Shown: positions 54,879 to 64,000 of the stretch, piece after piece
How positions within the stretch are numbered: position 1 is the first letter of the stretch
How the letters are laid out: the number at the start of each line of letters is the position of its first letter
Translations under genes and position numbers: made by a program
Source: Arthrobacter sp. SLBN-112
Lineage (GTDB): Bacteria > Actinomycetota > Actinomycetes > Actinomycetales > Micrococcaceae
NCBI RefSeq assembly: GCF_006715225.1
Contig: NZ_VFMU01000001.1
Span: forward strand, 2,356,001-2,420,000
Length of the DNA: 64,000 nt
Reading direction: 5' to 3'
The notes under the pieces: generated by a model
The model's input: only the letters and a program-made list of their open reading frames with translations
Told to the model about the DNA's origin: nothing
Databases searched by the model: none

Positions 54879-54912
54879 CAATTCCGGGCTGGCGCCCGGG
54901 GCTGGAGTCGAT

Positions 54913-56331
54913 GTGGCTACTTCTGAACAACTGCCCGAGGTCCTGTTTGGACAGGGCGGAAAAGCTACCTCTCGCGCCGAGCGAGCCACCTCTGAAGCCG
55001 GCGCAGCAATTGATGCTGCGGCCGGTTTTGCTGTCTCCGGAAGGGACGCCGACATCCACACCTTCGTGATTGACACCTCCGTCCTCCTCTCCGATCCGCG
55101 GGCACTCCTGCGGTTCGCTGAGCATGAGGTAGTGGTTCCCGTCGTGGTCATCACCGAACTCGAAGCCAAGCGGCATGACCCCGAACTCGGCTACTTCGCA
55201 CGGAAGGCCCTGCGGCTCCTGGATGACCTCCGGGTCAAGCACGGCGGCCTGAACCAGCCCCTCCCCATCGGTGACGAGGGCGGCACCCTCATGGTGGAAC
55301 TCAACCACATCTCCTCTGAGGTGCTGCCGTTGGGCTTCCGCAGCGGGGACAACGACAGCCGCATCCTCGCCGTCGCCAAGAACCTGGCCAACGAAGGACG
55401 CAACGTCACCGTCGTGTCCAAGGACCTGCCCATGCGGGTCAAAGCCTCCGCCATGGGCCTCACCGCCGACGAGTACCGCAACGAACTGGTCAAGGATTCC
55501 GGGTGGACGGGCGTTGCCGAAATCGAAGCCGATGAACAGGACATAGCCACCCTGTACGGCCACGAACCGGCCTATATCCCGGCGGCCGCCGAACTGCCCG
55601 TCAACACCGGGCTGGTCCTGCTGTCCAACCGCGGTTCCGCGCTGGGCCGGGTGGGCGCGGACAAGCAAGTGCGCCTGGTCAAGGGCGACCGCGACGTGTT
55701 CGGCCTCCACGGGCGGTCGGCTGAGCAGCGGCTGGCCATCGACATGCTGATGGATCCCGCCGTCGGCATCGTTTCCATTGGCGGCCGCGCGGGCACCGGC
55801 AAGTCCGCGCTTGCCTTGTGCGCCGGCCTGGAAGCCGTGCTGGAACGCCGCGAACACCGCAAAGTGATCGTCTTCCGGCCCCTCTACGCGGTGGGCGGCC
55901 AGGAACTTGGCTACCTGCCCGGCTCCGAGTCCGAGAAGATGAATCCGTGGGCGCAGGCCGTGTTCGACACCCTCGGGGCCCTGGTCAGCCAGGAAGTGGT
56001 GGAGGAGGTCATGGACCGCGGCATGCTCGAGGTCATGCCCCTCACCCACATCCGCGGACGCTCACTCCACGATGCCTTCGTGATCGTGGACGAAGCCCAG
56101 TCCCTCGAAAAGAACGTCCTCCTCACCGTCATGAGCCGTATTGGCCAGAACTCCAAGATCGTGCTCACCCACGACGTCGCCCAACGGGACAACCTGCGCG
56201 TCGGACGCCACGACGGAATCGCCGCCGTCGTCGAAACCCTGAAGGGACATCCCCTCTTCGGCCACGTCACCCTGACCCGCTCGGAACGTTCGCCAATCGC
56301 CGCCCTGGTCACGGAACTGCTCGAGGGCTAA
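54913..56331 (+). CDS. phoH2: PhoH2: PIN RNase domain fused to PhoH helicase
   Basis: Sequence-specific RNA helicase/RNase. The N-terminal PIN domain (about 35-165) shows the acidic residues in [12 protein letters not shown] and [12 protein letters not shown]; the PhoH ATPase has Walker [15 protein letters not shown] near 289, [20 protein letters not shown] and Walker [21 protein letters not shown] near 395. GTG 54913 is chosen for GGAG 6 nt upstream and gives 472 residues; a TTG at 54829 is an alternative. Mycobacterial PhoH2 acts as the toxin of a toxin-antitoxin pair. Confidence 0.92.
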   Translation: MATSEQLPEVLFGQGGKATSRAERATSEAGAAIDAAAGFAVSGRDADIHTFVIDTSVLLSDPRALLRFAEHEVVVPVVVITELEAKRHDPELGYFARKALRLLDDLRVKHGGLNQPLPIGDEGGTLMVELNHISSEVLPLGFRSGDNDSRILAVAKNLANEGRNVTVVSKDLPMRVKASAMGLTADEYRNELVKDSGWTGVAEIEADEQDIATLYGHEPAYIPAAAELPVNTGLVLLSNRGSALGRVGADKQVRLVKGDRDVFGLHGRSAEQRLAIDMLMDPAVGIVSIGGRAGTGKSALALCAGLEAVLERREHRKVIVFRPLYAVGGQELGYLPGSESEKMNPWAQAVFDTLGALVSQEVVEEVMDRGMLEVMPLTHIRGRSLHDAFVIVDEAQSLEKNVLLTVMSRIGQNSKIVLTHDVAQRDNLRVGRHDGIAAVVETLKGHPLFGHVTLTRSERSPIAALVTELLEG

Positions 56332-56343
56332 ATCACCTAAGCA

Positions 56344-56379
56344 AAGGGCCGTGGCCGGGTTCGCCGGGCCGCGGCCCTT
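56344..56379 (+). terminator. Terminator after phoH2
   Basis: AAGGGCCGTGGCC (56344-56356) pairs with GGCCGCGGCCCTT (56367-56379) with one mismatch around a 10-nt loop, 12 nt after the stop. The following GTGCGTG is not a U-tract; it begins the repeated region. Confidence 0.75.
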
Positions 56380-56758
56380 GTGCGTGTCCGTGGCTCCGTC
56401 CGTCCGCACCGAGCGCATCGCCGTCGCTTAGACACCTCCCGGCGTGCGGCTCCGGTCGCTGGGCGACCTGCGCAGCACTCTGGTCGGCGATGCGCTCCTA
56501 TACGAAGCACCCGGTCCGGACGTGTGCAGAGGCGCACCTCAACGCATGGAAGCCCACAAGCCGGGTTGCGGTCCTTCTTGTAGGAGCGCATCGCGGCGCA
56601 TCGGACGCCGCAGGTCGCCCAGCGACCGCAGATGGCCCTGTGCGTTGTAAGCGTCGTCCCGAGGGCCCCGACACGAGCTTGCGAGCGTTGGGAAGGGACC
56701 TACGCGCTAAGCGACGGAGAAGGACCGTGGCCCGGCATACCCAGACACGGACAGGCAC
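56380..56758. repeat. Degenerate long palindrome of unknown kind
   Basis: This 379-nt gene-free stretch contains four blocks that recur inverted and in mirrored order: D, GTGCGTGTCCGTGGCT (56380-56395) against 56758-56743 with 2 mismatches; C, CCGTCGCTTAG (56421-56431) against 56717-56707; A, CGGTCGCTGGGCGACCTGCG (56453-56472) against 56628-56609; B, GCGATGCGCTCCTA (56487-56500) against 56594-56581. Pairs A and B share one centre, C and D another, as if 57 bp had been gained on the right. Block A is itself a hairpin (GGTCGC/GCGACC). A third GAGCGCATCGC lies at 56411. Confidence 0.8.
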
Positions 56759-57406
56759 TCAACGCACGCCAAGGAACTTCGCTGCTGCTTCGTGGCCCTC
56801 TACTTGCAGCTGCCAGTCGGGCCTCTTGAACGTTTGCGGGGTGACGCGGACGTGTTGGAGTGTTTCGACTTTGGGGCCCCAGGCTTTGCGGCTGGTGCCG
56901 TTGAGTTCGTAGCCGAGGGAGCGGGACACGCCCAGGGAAGCGCTGTTCCAGGTGGCGGCCTCGGATTCGGCGGCTTCCGCCCCGAGCCAGTTAAAGGCCC
57001 AAAGGACGACGGCGGCACGCATTTCCTTGCCAAGGCCGCGGCCCTGGACGGACTGCTTGAGCCAGGATCCGGTGGTGACTGTCCGTAGAGCCGTGAAGTC
57101 ACTGGCTCCGACGTCCTGGCAGCCGATGAACTGGCCTTCGTGCCAGATTCCGAGGAGCAGTGTCCAGTTTTCGGGCCTGCATTCAGCGCGGCAACGCCAG
57201 TACCAGCGCGCCATGTTGGGGCCCAGTTCCTCGTCCGGCAGCTCCGTCCAGGGAGTGCTGAACGGATTCCGGCCGGCGTCGTGGATTCCGCCGCGGGCCG
57301 CTGCCACCGCCGCGGGAATGTCCTGGTCGGTAATGGGGCGCAGTTCCAGCCGCGGGGTGGTGAGCGTGAGGTTGAACAGCGGCCAGATGGAGCCCAGGGT
57401 AGTCAT
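56759..57406 (-). CDS. GNAT family N-acetyltransferase
   Basis: A 215-residue acetyltransferase of the RimJ/RimL type: LTTPRLELRPITDQDIPAAV near 15, WTLLLGIWHEGQFIGCQDVG near 80, the acetyl-CoA loop SVQGRGLGKEMRAAVVLWAF near 118 and the C-terminal ATWNSASLGVSRSLGYELNG near 151. ATG 57406 lies 6 nt after TAGGCT (57418-57413, minus), probably leaderless. Its stop codon abuts the outer edge of the long palindrome. The acceptor molecule is unknown. Confidence 0.9.
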   Translation of the reverse strand: MTTLGSIWPLFNLTLTTPRLELRPITDQDIPAAVAAARGGIHDAGRNPFSTPWTELPDEELGPNMARWYWRCRAECRPENWTLLLGIWHEGQFIGCQDVGASDFTALRTVTTGSWLKQSVQGRGLGKEMRAAVVLWAFNWLGAEAAESEAATWNSASLGVSRSLGYELNGTSRKAWGPKVETLQHVRVTPQTFKRPDWQLQVEGHEAAAKFLGVR

Positions 57407-57442
57407 CCGCGAAGCCTAGCCGATGGGCTCCGTGCGCGTTTG

Positions 57443-58243
57443 TCACGCTTTGGCGGGGATGACCCAGGTGATGTGGCGGCGGACGTCGGTGAGATTCATT
57501 GACTCGGCCAGGAACAGGTCGTCGAGCATGTACTCGTCCACGGCGAGGATCCGGAGCCAGTGGCCATATTCCTCTGTTTCCTGCTCCCGCGACTGGCTGG
57601 ACACGCAGACGCCGGTGCCCGTGTCCACCCTGAGGAGGGAACGTCCGGGAAGGCAGAGGGGAGCGGCAGGATCACCTGGACGGTAGGCGGCGTTGGGCGC
57701 CACAACCGCCTCCAGGACCGGCCGGCCCTCGTGTTCTGCGAAACGGACATCCAGGATGTCCAGGGCATTGGTGCCAGGAAACTCGATGGGCACGGGGGCG
57801 CTGCCTGCGAGCTCCACTGGGTCCAGTGCGGCCGAAAACCGTGCGTTCCCGAACCCGGGCTCGCCGTACGCGGCCTCAGGCCGGCGGCGCACCAGACCGG
57901 CGTCGTCGTACACCGGCGTGACCAGGTGCGGAGGCAGGAGCCAGGACTTGCGGGTGGCACTGACGTAGATGCCATCGCGGGAGTCGTTGATTCCTGTGGT
58001 GCTGTGCAGGACGTGGCCGTCCGGGCTTTCAAGGCGGAGCGCCCCGGGACGGCGCAGCCAGGCACGGACGAACGGTGCGCCGGGAGCGGGAGCCGACGCA
58101 AAGGCCTGGTCCCAGTACTCAAAGCGCAAAATCTGCCACTTCCATGGGGAAGACCGGCAAAGGTTCCGGAACATCGCGGCCAGGTCCGTGGGGACGCCAG
58201 GAGGGCCCGGAACCGGCCGGCGCCGGGAGTCCCAGGTCGACAT
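57443..58243 (-). CDS. Hypothetical protein
   Basis: I do not recognise a family. The 266-residue protein looks soluble: no signal peptide or membrane helix, many Trp/Arg/Pro residues early (PWKWQILRFEYWDQAF), a beta-rich middle (GIYVSATRKSWLLPPHLVTP) and a charged end (LFLAESMNLTDVRRHITWVI). ATG 58243 is supported by TAAAAT (58255-58250, minus) 6 nt upstream; a GTG two codons earlier is possible. It lies between GNAT and a divergent prepilin peptidase. Confidence 0.75.
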   Translation of the reverse strand: MSTWDSRRRPVPGPPGVPTDLAAMFRNLCRSSPWKWQILRFEYWDQAFASAPAPGAPFVRAWLRRPGALRLESPDGHVLHSTTGINDSRDGIYVSATRKSWLLPPHLVTPVYDDAGLVRRRPEAAYGEPGFGNARFSAALDPVELAGSAPVPIEFPGTNALDILDVRFAEHEGRPVLEAVVAPNAAYRPGDPAAPLCLPGRSLLRVDTGTGVCVSSQSREQETEEYGHWLRILAVDEYMLDDLFLAESMNLTDVRRHITWVIPAKA

Positions 58244-58302
58244 ATCCACATTTTACGCATGGGTGCTACGGCCGGAATGGTGGATCCAGTAGCATCCGAG
58301 GA

Positions 58303-58848
58303 GTGATCGGACGACTCGGCGAACTCTGGCAGCACACCCCGCTTGCGTTCTGGCTGGTACTGGCTGCCTGCCTCTACTTTGCGGTGATGGCGGTCCGGCT
58401 CACCATCATCGACGTCCGGCACCACCTCCTGCCCAACAGGATCGTTTTCCCGTCCTATGCAGTGGCCGGGGTGCTCCTCCTGGCGGCGGCCGCGGTTGCG
58501 TGGGCCAGCCCCGTTCCGGCCGCCGGTGATGCCGGCGGGCTCCTGGCCATCCCCGCCCTCCGCGTGGTGGCCGGGGCCGCGATCCTGTGGGTGTTCTATT
58601 TTGTCCTGCGGTTCATCTACCCGCCCGGGATGGGTTTTGGCGACGTTAAGCTTGCAGGTGTGCTCGGGATGTACCTGGGCTACCTCAGCTGGGGGCACCT
58701 CTTCGCGGGGACGTTCCTGGCGTTCCTGCTGGGCGGGCTGTGGTCCCTTGCCCTGCTGGCGGCGCGGCGGGGCACCCTGAAGTCAGCCATACCGTTCGGC
58801 CCGTTCATGCTCGCCGGGGCCGCAGCGGCCATGCTGCTGCCTGCCTGA
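58303..58848 (+). CDS. A24 family prepilin peptidase-like protein
   Basis: Aspartic membrane protease of the prepilin/preflagellin type, 181 residues with about five helices. The two catalytic aspartates are visible in TIIDVRHHLLPNRIV near 30-44 and GMGFGDVKLAGVLGMYLGYL near 109. The N-terminal methylase domain of classical PilD is absent, as in the short actinobacterial TadV-like form. GTG 58303 lies 7 nt after TAGCAT (58290-58295). No pilus genes are in the window. Confidence 0.88.
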   Translation: MIGRLGELWQHTPLAFWLVLAACLYFAVMAVRLTIIDVRHHLLPNRIVFPSYAVAGVLLLAAAAVAWASPVPAAGDAGGLLAIPALRVVAGAAILWVFYFVLRFIYPPGMGFGDVKLAGVLGMYLGYLSWGHLFAGTFLAFLLGGLWSLALLAARRGTLKSAIPFGPFMLAGAAAAMLLPA

Positions 58849-58890
58849 GCCGTCCGGGTTGCCGGGGTGGCTTTTCGGTAGGCTGGCGGT

Positions 58891-59361
58891 ATGCCTGCAC
58901 CTGAATACGTCCTGAAGCTGCGCGAAAAGATCGGCAACGATCCCATCTGGGTCCCCGGCGTCCGGGGGGTTGTGGTCGACGACGCCGGCAGGATCCTGCT
59001 GGCCCAGCGGGCAGACAACCGGCAATGGGCGCTCATCAGCGGCATGCTGGACCCGGGGGAACAGCCTGCCCGTGGTCTGGTTCGGGAGATCTTCGAGGAA
59101 ACGGCCGTCGTGGCGGAGGCCGAGCGTGTGGTGTCAGTGGGGGCGGTGGGGCCAGTCACCTACCCCAACGGCGACATCTGCGAATTCCTGGACGTGGTGT
59201 TCCTGTGCCGCTACGTCTCCGGTGAAGCCAGGGTAAACGACGACGAATCCCTTGCCGTTGGCTGGTTCGGCCCGGACGAACTTCCCGACCTCATGCCCGG
59301 CCACCTCACCAGCATCCGCCAGGCGCTGGCACCTTCCGCTGGCGTCCACTTCGAGCCCTGA
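58891..59361 (+). CDS. Nudix hydrolase
   Basis: A 156-residue Nudix protein with the box GMLDPGEQPARGLVREIFEE continuing to TAVV (about 51-74), including the REIFEE catalytic core. The segment WVPGVRGVVVDDAGRILLAQ near 18 is the usual first strand pair. ATG 58891 lies 6 nt after TAGGCT (58879-58884), so the message is probably leaderless. Substrate (a nucleoside diphosphate derivative) cannot be told. It converges on the MFS gene with only 22 nt between. Confidence 0.9.
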   Translation: MPAPEYVLKLREKIGNDPIWVPGVRGVVVDDAGRILLAQRADNRQWALISGMLDPGEQPARGLVREIFEETAVVAEAERVVSVGAVGPVTYPNGDICEFLDVVFLCRYVSGEARVNDDESLAVGWFGPDELPDLMPGHLTSIRQALAPSAGVHFEP

Positions 59362-59383
59362 AAAGCCAAGCGCCCGACGGCGG

Positions 59384-61691
<2,308 letters not shown>

Positions 61692-61707
<16 letters not shown>

Positions 61708-61744
61708 ATAGTAAACTTTTGCACTGAACGACTTATAGTGCAAA
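61692..61744 (-). promoter_or_regulatory. Operator/promoter of the tetR-MFS operon
   Basis: TTTGCACT (61718-61725) and AGTGCAAA (61737-61744) form a perfect inverted pair with an 11-nt spacer. A third TTGCACT lies at 61692-61698 inside the start of tetR. The region is AT-rich (ATATAGTAAACTTTT), fitting a repressible promoter. Confidence 0.65.
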
Positions 61745-61777
61745 TTAATGCCGGTCCGGGAGGCGAAGCTTAAAGTA

Positions 61778-61823
61778 CGACGGCGGCCGGCACCTTTCCT
61801 TCGAAGGGTGCCGGCCGCCGTCG
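61778..61823. terminator. Terminator after fumC
   Basis: A perfect 17-bp stem, CGACGGCGGCCGGCACC (61778-61794) with GGTGCCGGCCGCCGTCG (61807-61823), closes a 12-nt loop, 23 nt beyond the fumC stop on the minus strand. On that strand TACTTT follows. The stem is the fullest version of the recurring CGACGGCGG element. Confidence 0.85.
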
Positions 61824-61845
61824 GGCGTCCAGGAGGTGGTGGGGA

Positions 61846-63273
61846 CTACGCCTTGTGGGCCGGGGCCGTCATGGTGGTGACGTCCAGGGCCTTCTCGAGG
61901 TCGGCCTCGGAGACCTTGCCCTCGCCGTCGCCGACGAAACCGAGCTTCTCCGTGGCCTGGCGGATGGTCAGGCCCTCCTTGACTGCGGTCTTGGCGATCT
62001 TGGCCGCGTTCTCGTACCCGATGTACTTGTTCAGCGGGGTGACGATGGACGGTGACGCCTCGGCCAGGAAGCGGGCGCGCTCCACATTGGCCGTGATGCC
62101 GTCGATCATCTTGTCCGCCATGACGCGGCTGGTGTTGGCCAGCAGGCGGATGGACTCGAGCAGGTTGGCGGCCATGACCGGGATGCCAACGTTCAGTTCG
62201 AAGGCGCCGTTGGTGCCGGACCAGGCGATGGCGGTGTCGTTGCCGATAACCTGGGCCGCCACCATAATGGACGCCTCGCAGATGACCGGGTTGACCTTGC
62301 CTGGCATGATCGAGGAGCCGGGCTGCAGGTCCGGGATGGCGATCTCGCCGAGTCCGGTGTTGGGGCCGGAACCCATCCAGCGAAGGTCATTGTTGATCTT
62401 CATGAACGAGATGGCGATGTTGCGCAGCTGGCTGGACGCCTCGATCAGGCCGTCACGGTTGGCCTGGGCCTCGAAGTGGTCGCGGGCCTCGGTCAGCGGC
62501 AGGCCGGTATCCGTGGCAAGCAGCTCGATAACGCGCTCCGGGAAACCGGCCGGTGTGTTGATGCCGGTGCCCACGGCGGTGCCGCCCAGCGGAACCTCGG
62601 CAACGCGGGGGAGTGAGGCGTTGATGCGCTCGATGCCATAGCGGACCTGCGCGGCGTAGCCGCCGAACTCCTGGCCCAGGGTCACCGGGGTGGCATCCAT
62701 GAGGTGGGTGCGGCCGGACTTCACCACGTCCTTGAACTCCGCGGCCTTGCGCTCCAGCGAGCCGGCCAGGTAGTCAAGGGCGGGGATGAGGTCGTTGATC
62801 AGCGCGGACGTGGCGGCCACATGCACGGACGTGGGAAACACGTCGTTGGAGGACTGCGAGGCGTTGACGTGGTCGTTCGGGTGGACAACCTTGTCGCTGC
62901 CGGCGGCCTTCAGTGCACGGGTGGCCAGTTCGGCAATGACCTCGTTGGTGTTCATGTTCGAGGACGTGCCGGAGCCGGTCTGGAAGACGTCGATGGGGAA
63001 GTCGCCGTCGTACTTGCCGGCAGCCACCTCGTCGGCAGCGTCTGCAATCGCCTTGGCCAGCTCGCCGTCGAGCACGCCCAGTTCTGCGTTGGCCTGGGCG
63101 GCAGCCTTCTTGACCCGGGCCAGCGCCTCAATGTGGGTGCGCTCAAGGGTCTTGCCGGAAATGGGGAAGTTCTCCACTGCCCGCTGCGTCTGCGCGCGGT
63201 ACAGTGCGTTCACGGGGACGCGGACTTCGCCCATCGTGTCATGTTCAATGCGGAACTCTTCAGTGGAAGTCAT
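61846..63273 (-). CDS. fumC: Class II fumarate hydratase
   Basis: Iron-independent TCA enzyme converting fumarate to malate. The 475-residue protein shows [17 protein letters not shown] near 99, the [18 protein letters not shown] segment near 130, [14 protein letters not shown] near 188 and the superfamily signature [11 protein letters not shown] near 318. ATG 63273 lies 6 nt after TAAGCT (63285-63280, minus), probably leaderless. It acts directly after succinate dehydrogenase, whose operon lies 48 kb away. Confidence 0.97.
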   Translation of the reverse strand: MTSTEEFRIEHDTMGEVRVPVNALYRAQTQRAVENFPISGKTLERTHIEALARVKKAAAQANAELGVLDGELAKAIADAADEVAAGKYDGDFPIDVFQTGSGTSSNMNTNEVIAELATRALKAAGSDKVVHPNDHVNASQSSNDVFPTSVHVAATSALINDLIPALDYLAGSLERKAAEFKDVVKSGRTHLMDATPVTLGQEFGGYAAQVRYGIERINASLPRVAEVPLGGTAVGTGINTPAGFPERVIELLATDTGLPLTEARDHFEAQANRDGLIEASSQLRNIAISFMKINNDLRWMGSGPNTGLGEIAIPDLQPGSSIMPGKVNPVICEASIMVAAQVIGNDTAIAWSGTNGAFELNVGIPVMAANLLESIRLLANTSRVMADKMIDGITANVERARFLAEASPSIVTPLNKYIGYENAAKIAKTAVKEGLTIRQATEKLGFVGDGEGKVSEADLEKALDVTTMTAPAHKA

Positions 63274-63325
63274 GGGGCTAGCTTATGGCGATCCGGTGCC
63301 CCATCGAAAACCGTTAAGGGAGCAT

Positions 63326-63352
63326 TGCCGGCGGCCCGCTGGACCGCCGGCA
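63326..63352 (-). terminator. Hairpin after the carbonic anhydrase gene
   Basis: TGCCGGCGG (63326-63334) pairs perfectly with CCGCCGGCA (63344-63352) around a 9-nt loop, 8 nt beyond the minus-strand stop. No U-tract is present. It separates this gene from fumC, which has its own promoter. Confidence 0.65.
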
Positions 63353-63360
63353 TAGGGGTC

Positions 63361-63975
63361 CTAAAGCTCGCCGATTCCGGAAACAAGGTCGGCGCGGCCC
63401 TCAGCCAGCCGATAGGAAAGGCCGACGACGGCGGTGCGGCCGCCTTCGATTGCGTCGGAAATCACACGCGAGCTGTCCGCAAGGCGCTGCGCCGTCTGCT
63501 TGACGTGCTCCACCACCATGTCGTTGACCTCGGGCTGGTCATTGCGCAGGGACGTCAGCACGGAGGGCGTGATGCGCTCCACGAGGTCGCGGATGAAGCC
63601 GGCCGGCATCTCGCCGGTCTCCACGGCGTCCTTGGTGGCGGTGACGGCGCCGCAGCTGTCGTGCCCAAGGATGACAATCAGCGGCACGTTCAGCACGCCG
63701 ACGCTGTACTCGAGGGACCCCAGGACGGCGTCGTCGATGACCTGTCCGGCGGTACGGACCACGAAAACGTCGCCCAGGCCGACGTCGAAAATGATTTCCG
63801 CCGCGAGCCGGGAATCAGAGCAGCCGAAGATCACCGCGAAGGGATTCTGCGTCTCCACGAGCGATGATCGCCGCGACGCATTCTGGTTCGGATGGGAGGA
63901 CTCGCCGTTTACGAAACGTTCATTGCCTTCGCGCAGGCGGCGCCAGGCCAGTGCAGGGGTCAGGTTAGTCGTCAC
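63361..63975 (-). CDS. Beta-class carbonic anhydrase
   Basis: Zinc enzyme hydrating carbon dioxide to bicarbonate, 204 residues. Zinc ligands are in FGCSDSRLAAEIIFD near 49 (Cys, with the Asp-Arg pair) and ILGHDSCGAVTATKD near 104 (His, Cys). GTG 63975 lies 6 nt after TAAGGT (63987-63982, minus), so the mRNA is probably leaderless. It is complete, ending 87 nt before the fumC start on the same strand. Confidence 0.94.
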   Translation of the reverse strand: MTTNLTPALAWRRLREGNERFVNGESSHPNQNASRRSSLVETQNPFAVIFGCSDSRLAAEIIFDVGLGDVFVVRTAGQVIDDAVLGSLEYSVGVLNVPLIVILGHDSCGAVTATKDAVETGEMPAGFIRDLVERITPSVLTSLRNDQPEVNDMVVEHVKQTAQRLADSSRVISDAIEGGRTAVVGLSYRLAEGRADLVSGIGEL

Positions 63976-64000
63976 GGCCCCACCTTACGGCGTGGGGGCC

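Noticed and set aside
54833..55069. A 78-codon frame overlapping the 5' end of phoH2, considered as a PhoAT-like antitoxin
   Set aside because: It has no Shine-Dalgarno and overlaps the coding start of phoH2 in another frame; the 23-codon ORF just upstream has a far better ribosome site. Not fully excluded.
56380..56758. CRISPR array or integron-type attC sites in the repeat region
   Set aside because: Repeats are inverted rather than direct, spacing is irregular for CRISPR, and no cas or integrase gene is present; attC landmarks were not found.
56380..56758. Coding potential of the palindrome region
   Set aside because: Short frames exist on both strands but none has a start with a ribosome site, a family motif or the third-position G/C bias of the real genes.

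Overview
The window reads as a stretch of chromosome from a high-GC actinobacterium of the Micrococcaceae, most like Arthrobacter/Pseudarthrobacter (inference). Supporting signs are the strong G/C bias at third codon positions, GTG/TTG starts, mycothiol metabolism (mca), many leaderless promoters of the type TANNNT followed 6-7 nt later by the start codon, and actinobacterial gene orders such as mazG-eno-divIC-DUF501-ppx and greA-DUF4307-mca-(small membrane protein)-hlyIII-cis-prenyltransferase-phoH2. There is no prophage, insertion sequence, CRISPR array or rRNA. It is mostly core and metabolic genome.

Layout. 1-2.8 kb: one-carbon metabolism (divergent purU; glyA-folD behind a ZTP-type riboswitch). 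2.8-9.7 kb: an ABC-2 exporter, exonuclease III, trpS, a 2'-5' RNA ligase-like protein and a YihY protein. 9.8-14.4 kb (minus strand): an alpha/beta hydrolase and the succinate dehydrogenase operon sdhCDAB. 14.5-19.1 kb: manC, an M20 amidohydrolase and an organic-peroxide module (ohrR-ohr-oxidoreductase) with a palindromic operator. 19.3-29.3 kb: a nucleoside uptake and salvage block (BMP lipoprotein, ABC ATPase, two permeases, cdd, deoA, two DedA paralogues, add). 29.3-36.7 kb: mazG, eno, divIC, DUF501, ppx, a mycosin-like protease and ndh. 36.8 kb: a tRNA with anticodon UAA. 37.1-42.5 kb: a branched-chain amino-acid ABC transporter. 42.6-50.3 kb: a BI-1 protein, galactose genes (galTK divergent from galM), an AI-2E transporter, ilvA and a rhomboid protease. 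50.4-56.3 kb: greA, DUF4307, mca, hlyIII, a cis-prenyltransferase and phoH2. 56.3-64 kb: an unusual degenerate long palindrome, GNAT, a hypothetical protein, prepilin peptidase, Nudix, a TetR-regulated MFS exporter, fumC and a beta-carbonic anhydrase.

The main unexplained signals are: (1) a noncoding region at 56380-56758 in which four sequence blocks recur in inverted order with matching spacing; (2) a short leader ORF with a strong Shine-Dalgarno in front of phoH2, where mycobacteria carry the antitoxin gene phoAT; (3) a UAA-anticodon tRNA with a five-nucleotide variable loop; (4) a near-perfect inverted repeat spanning the start of the alpha/beta hydrolase gene; (5) terminator hairpins at unrelated genes that share one stem sequence; (6) several promoter-overlapping operators, one with no regulator gene beside it.
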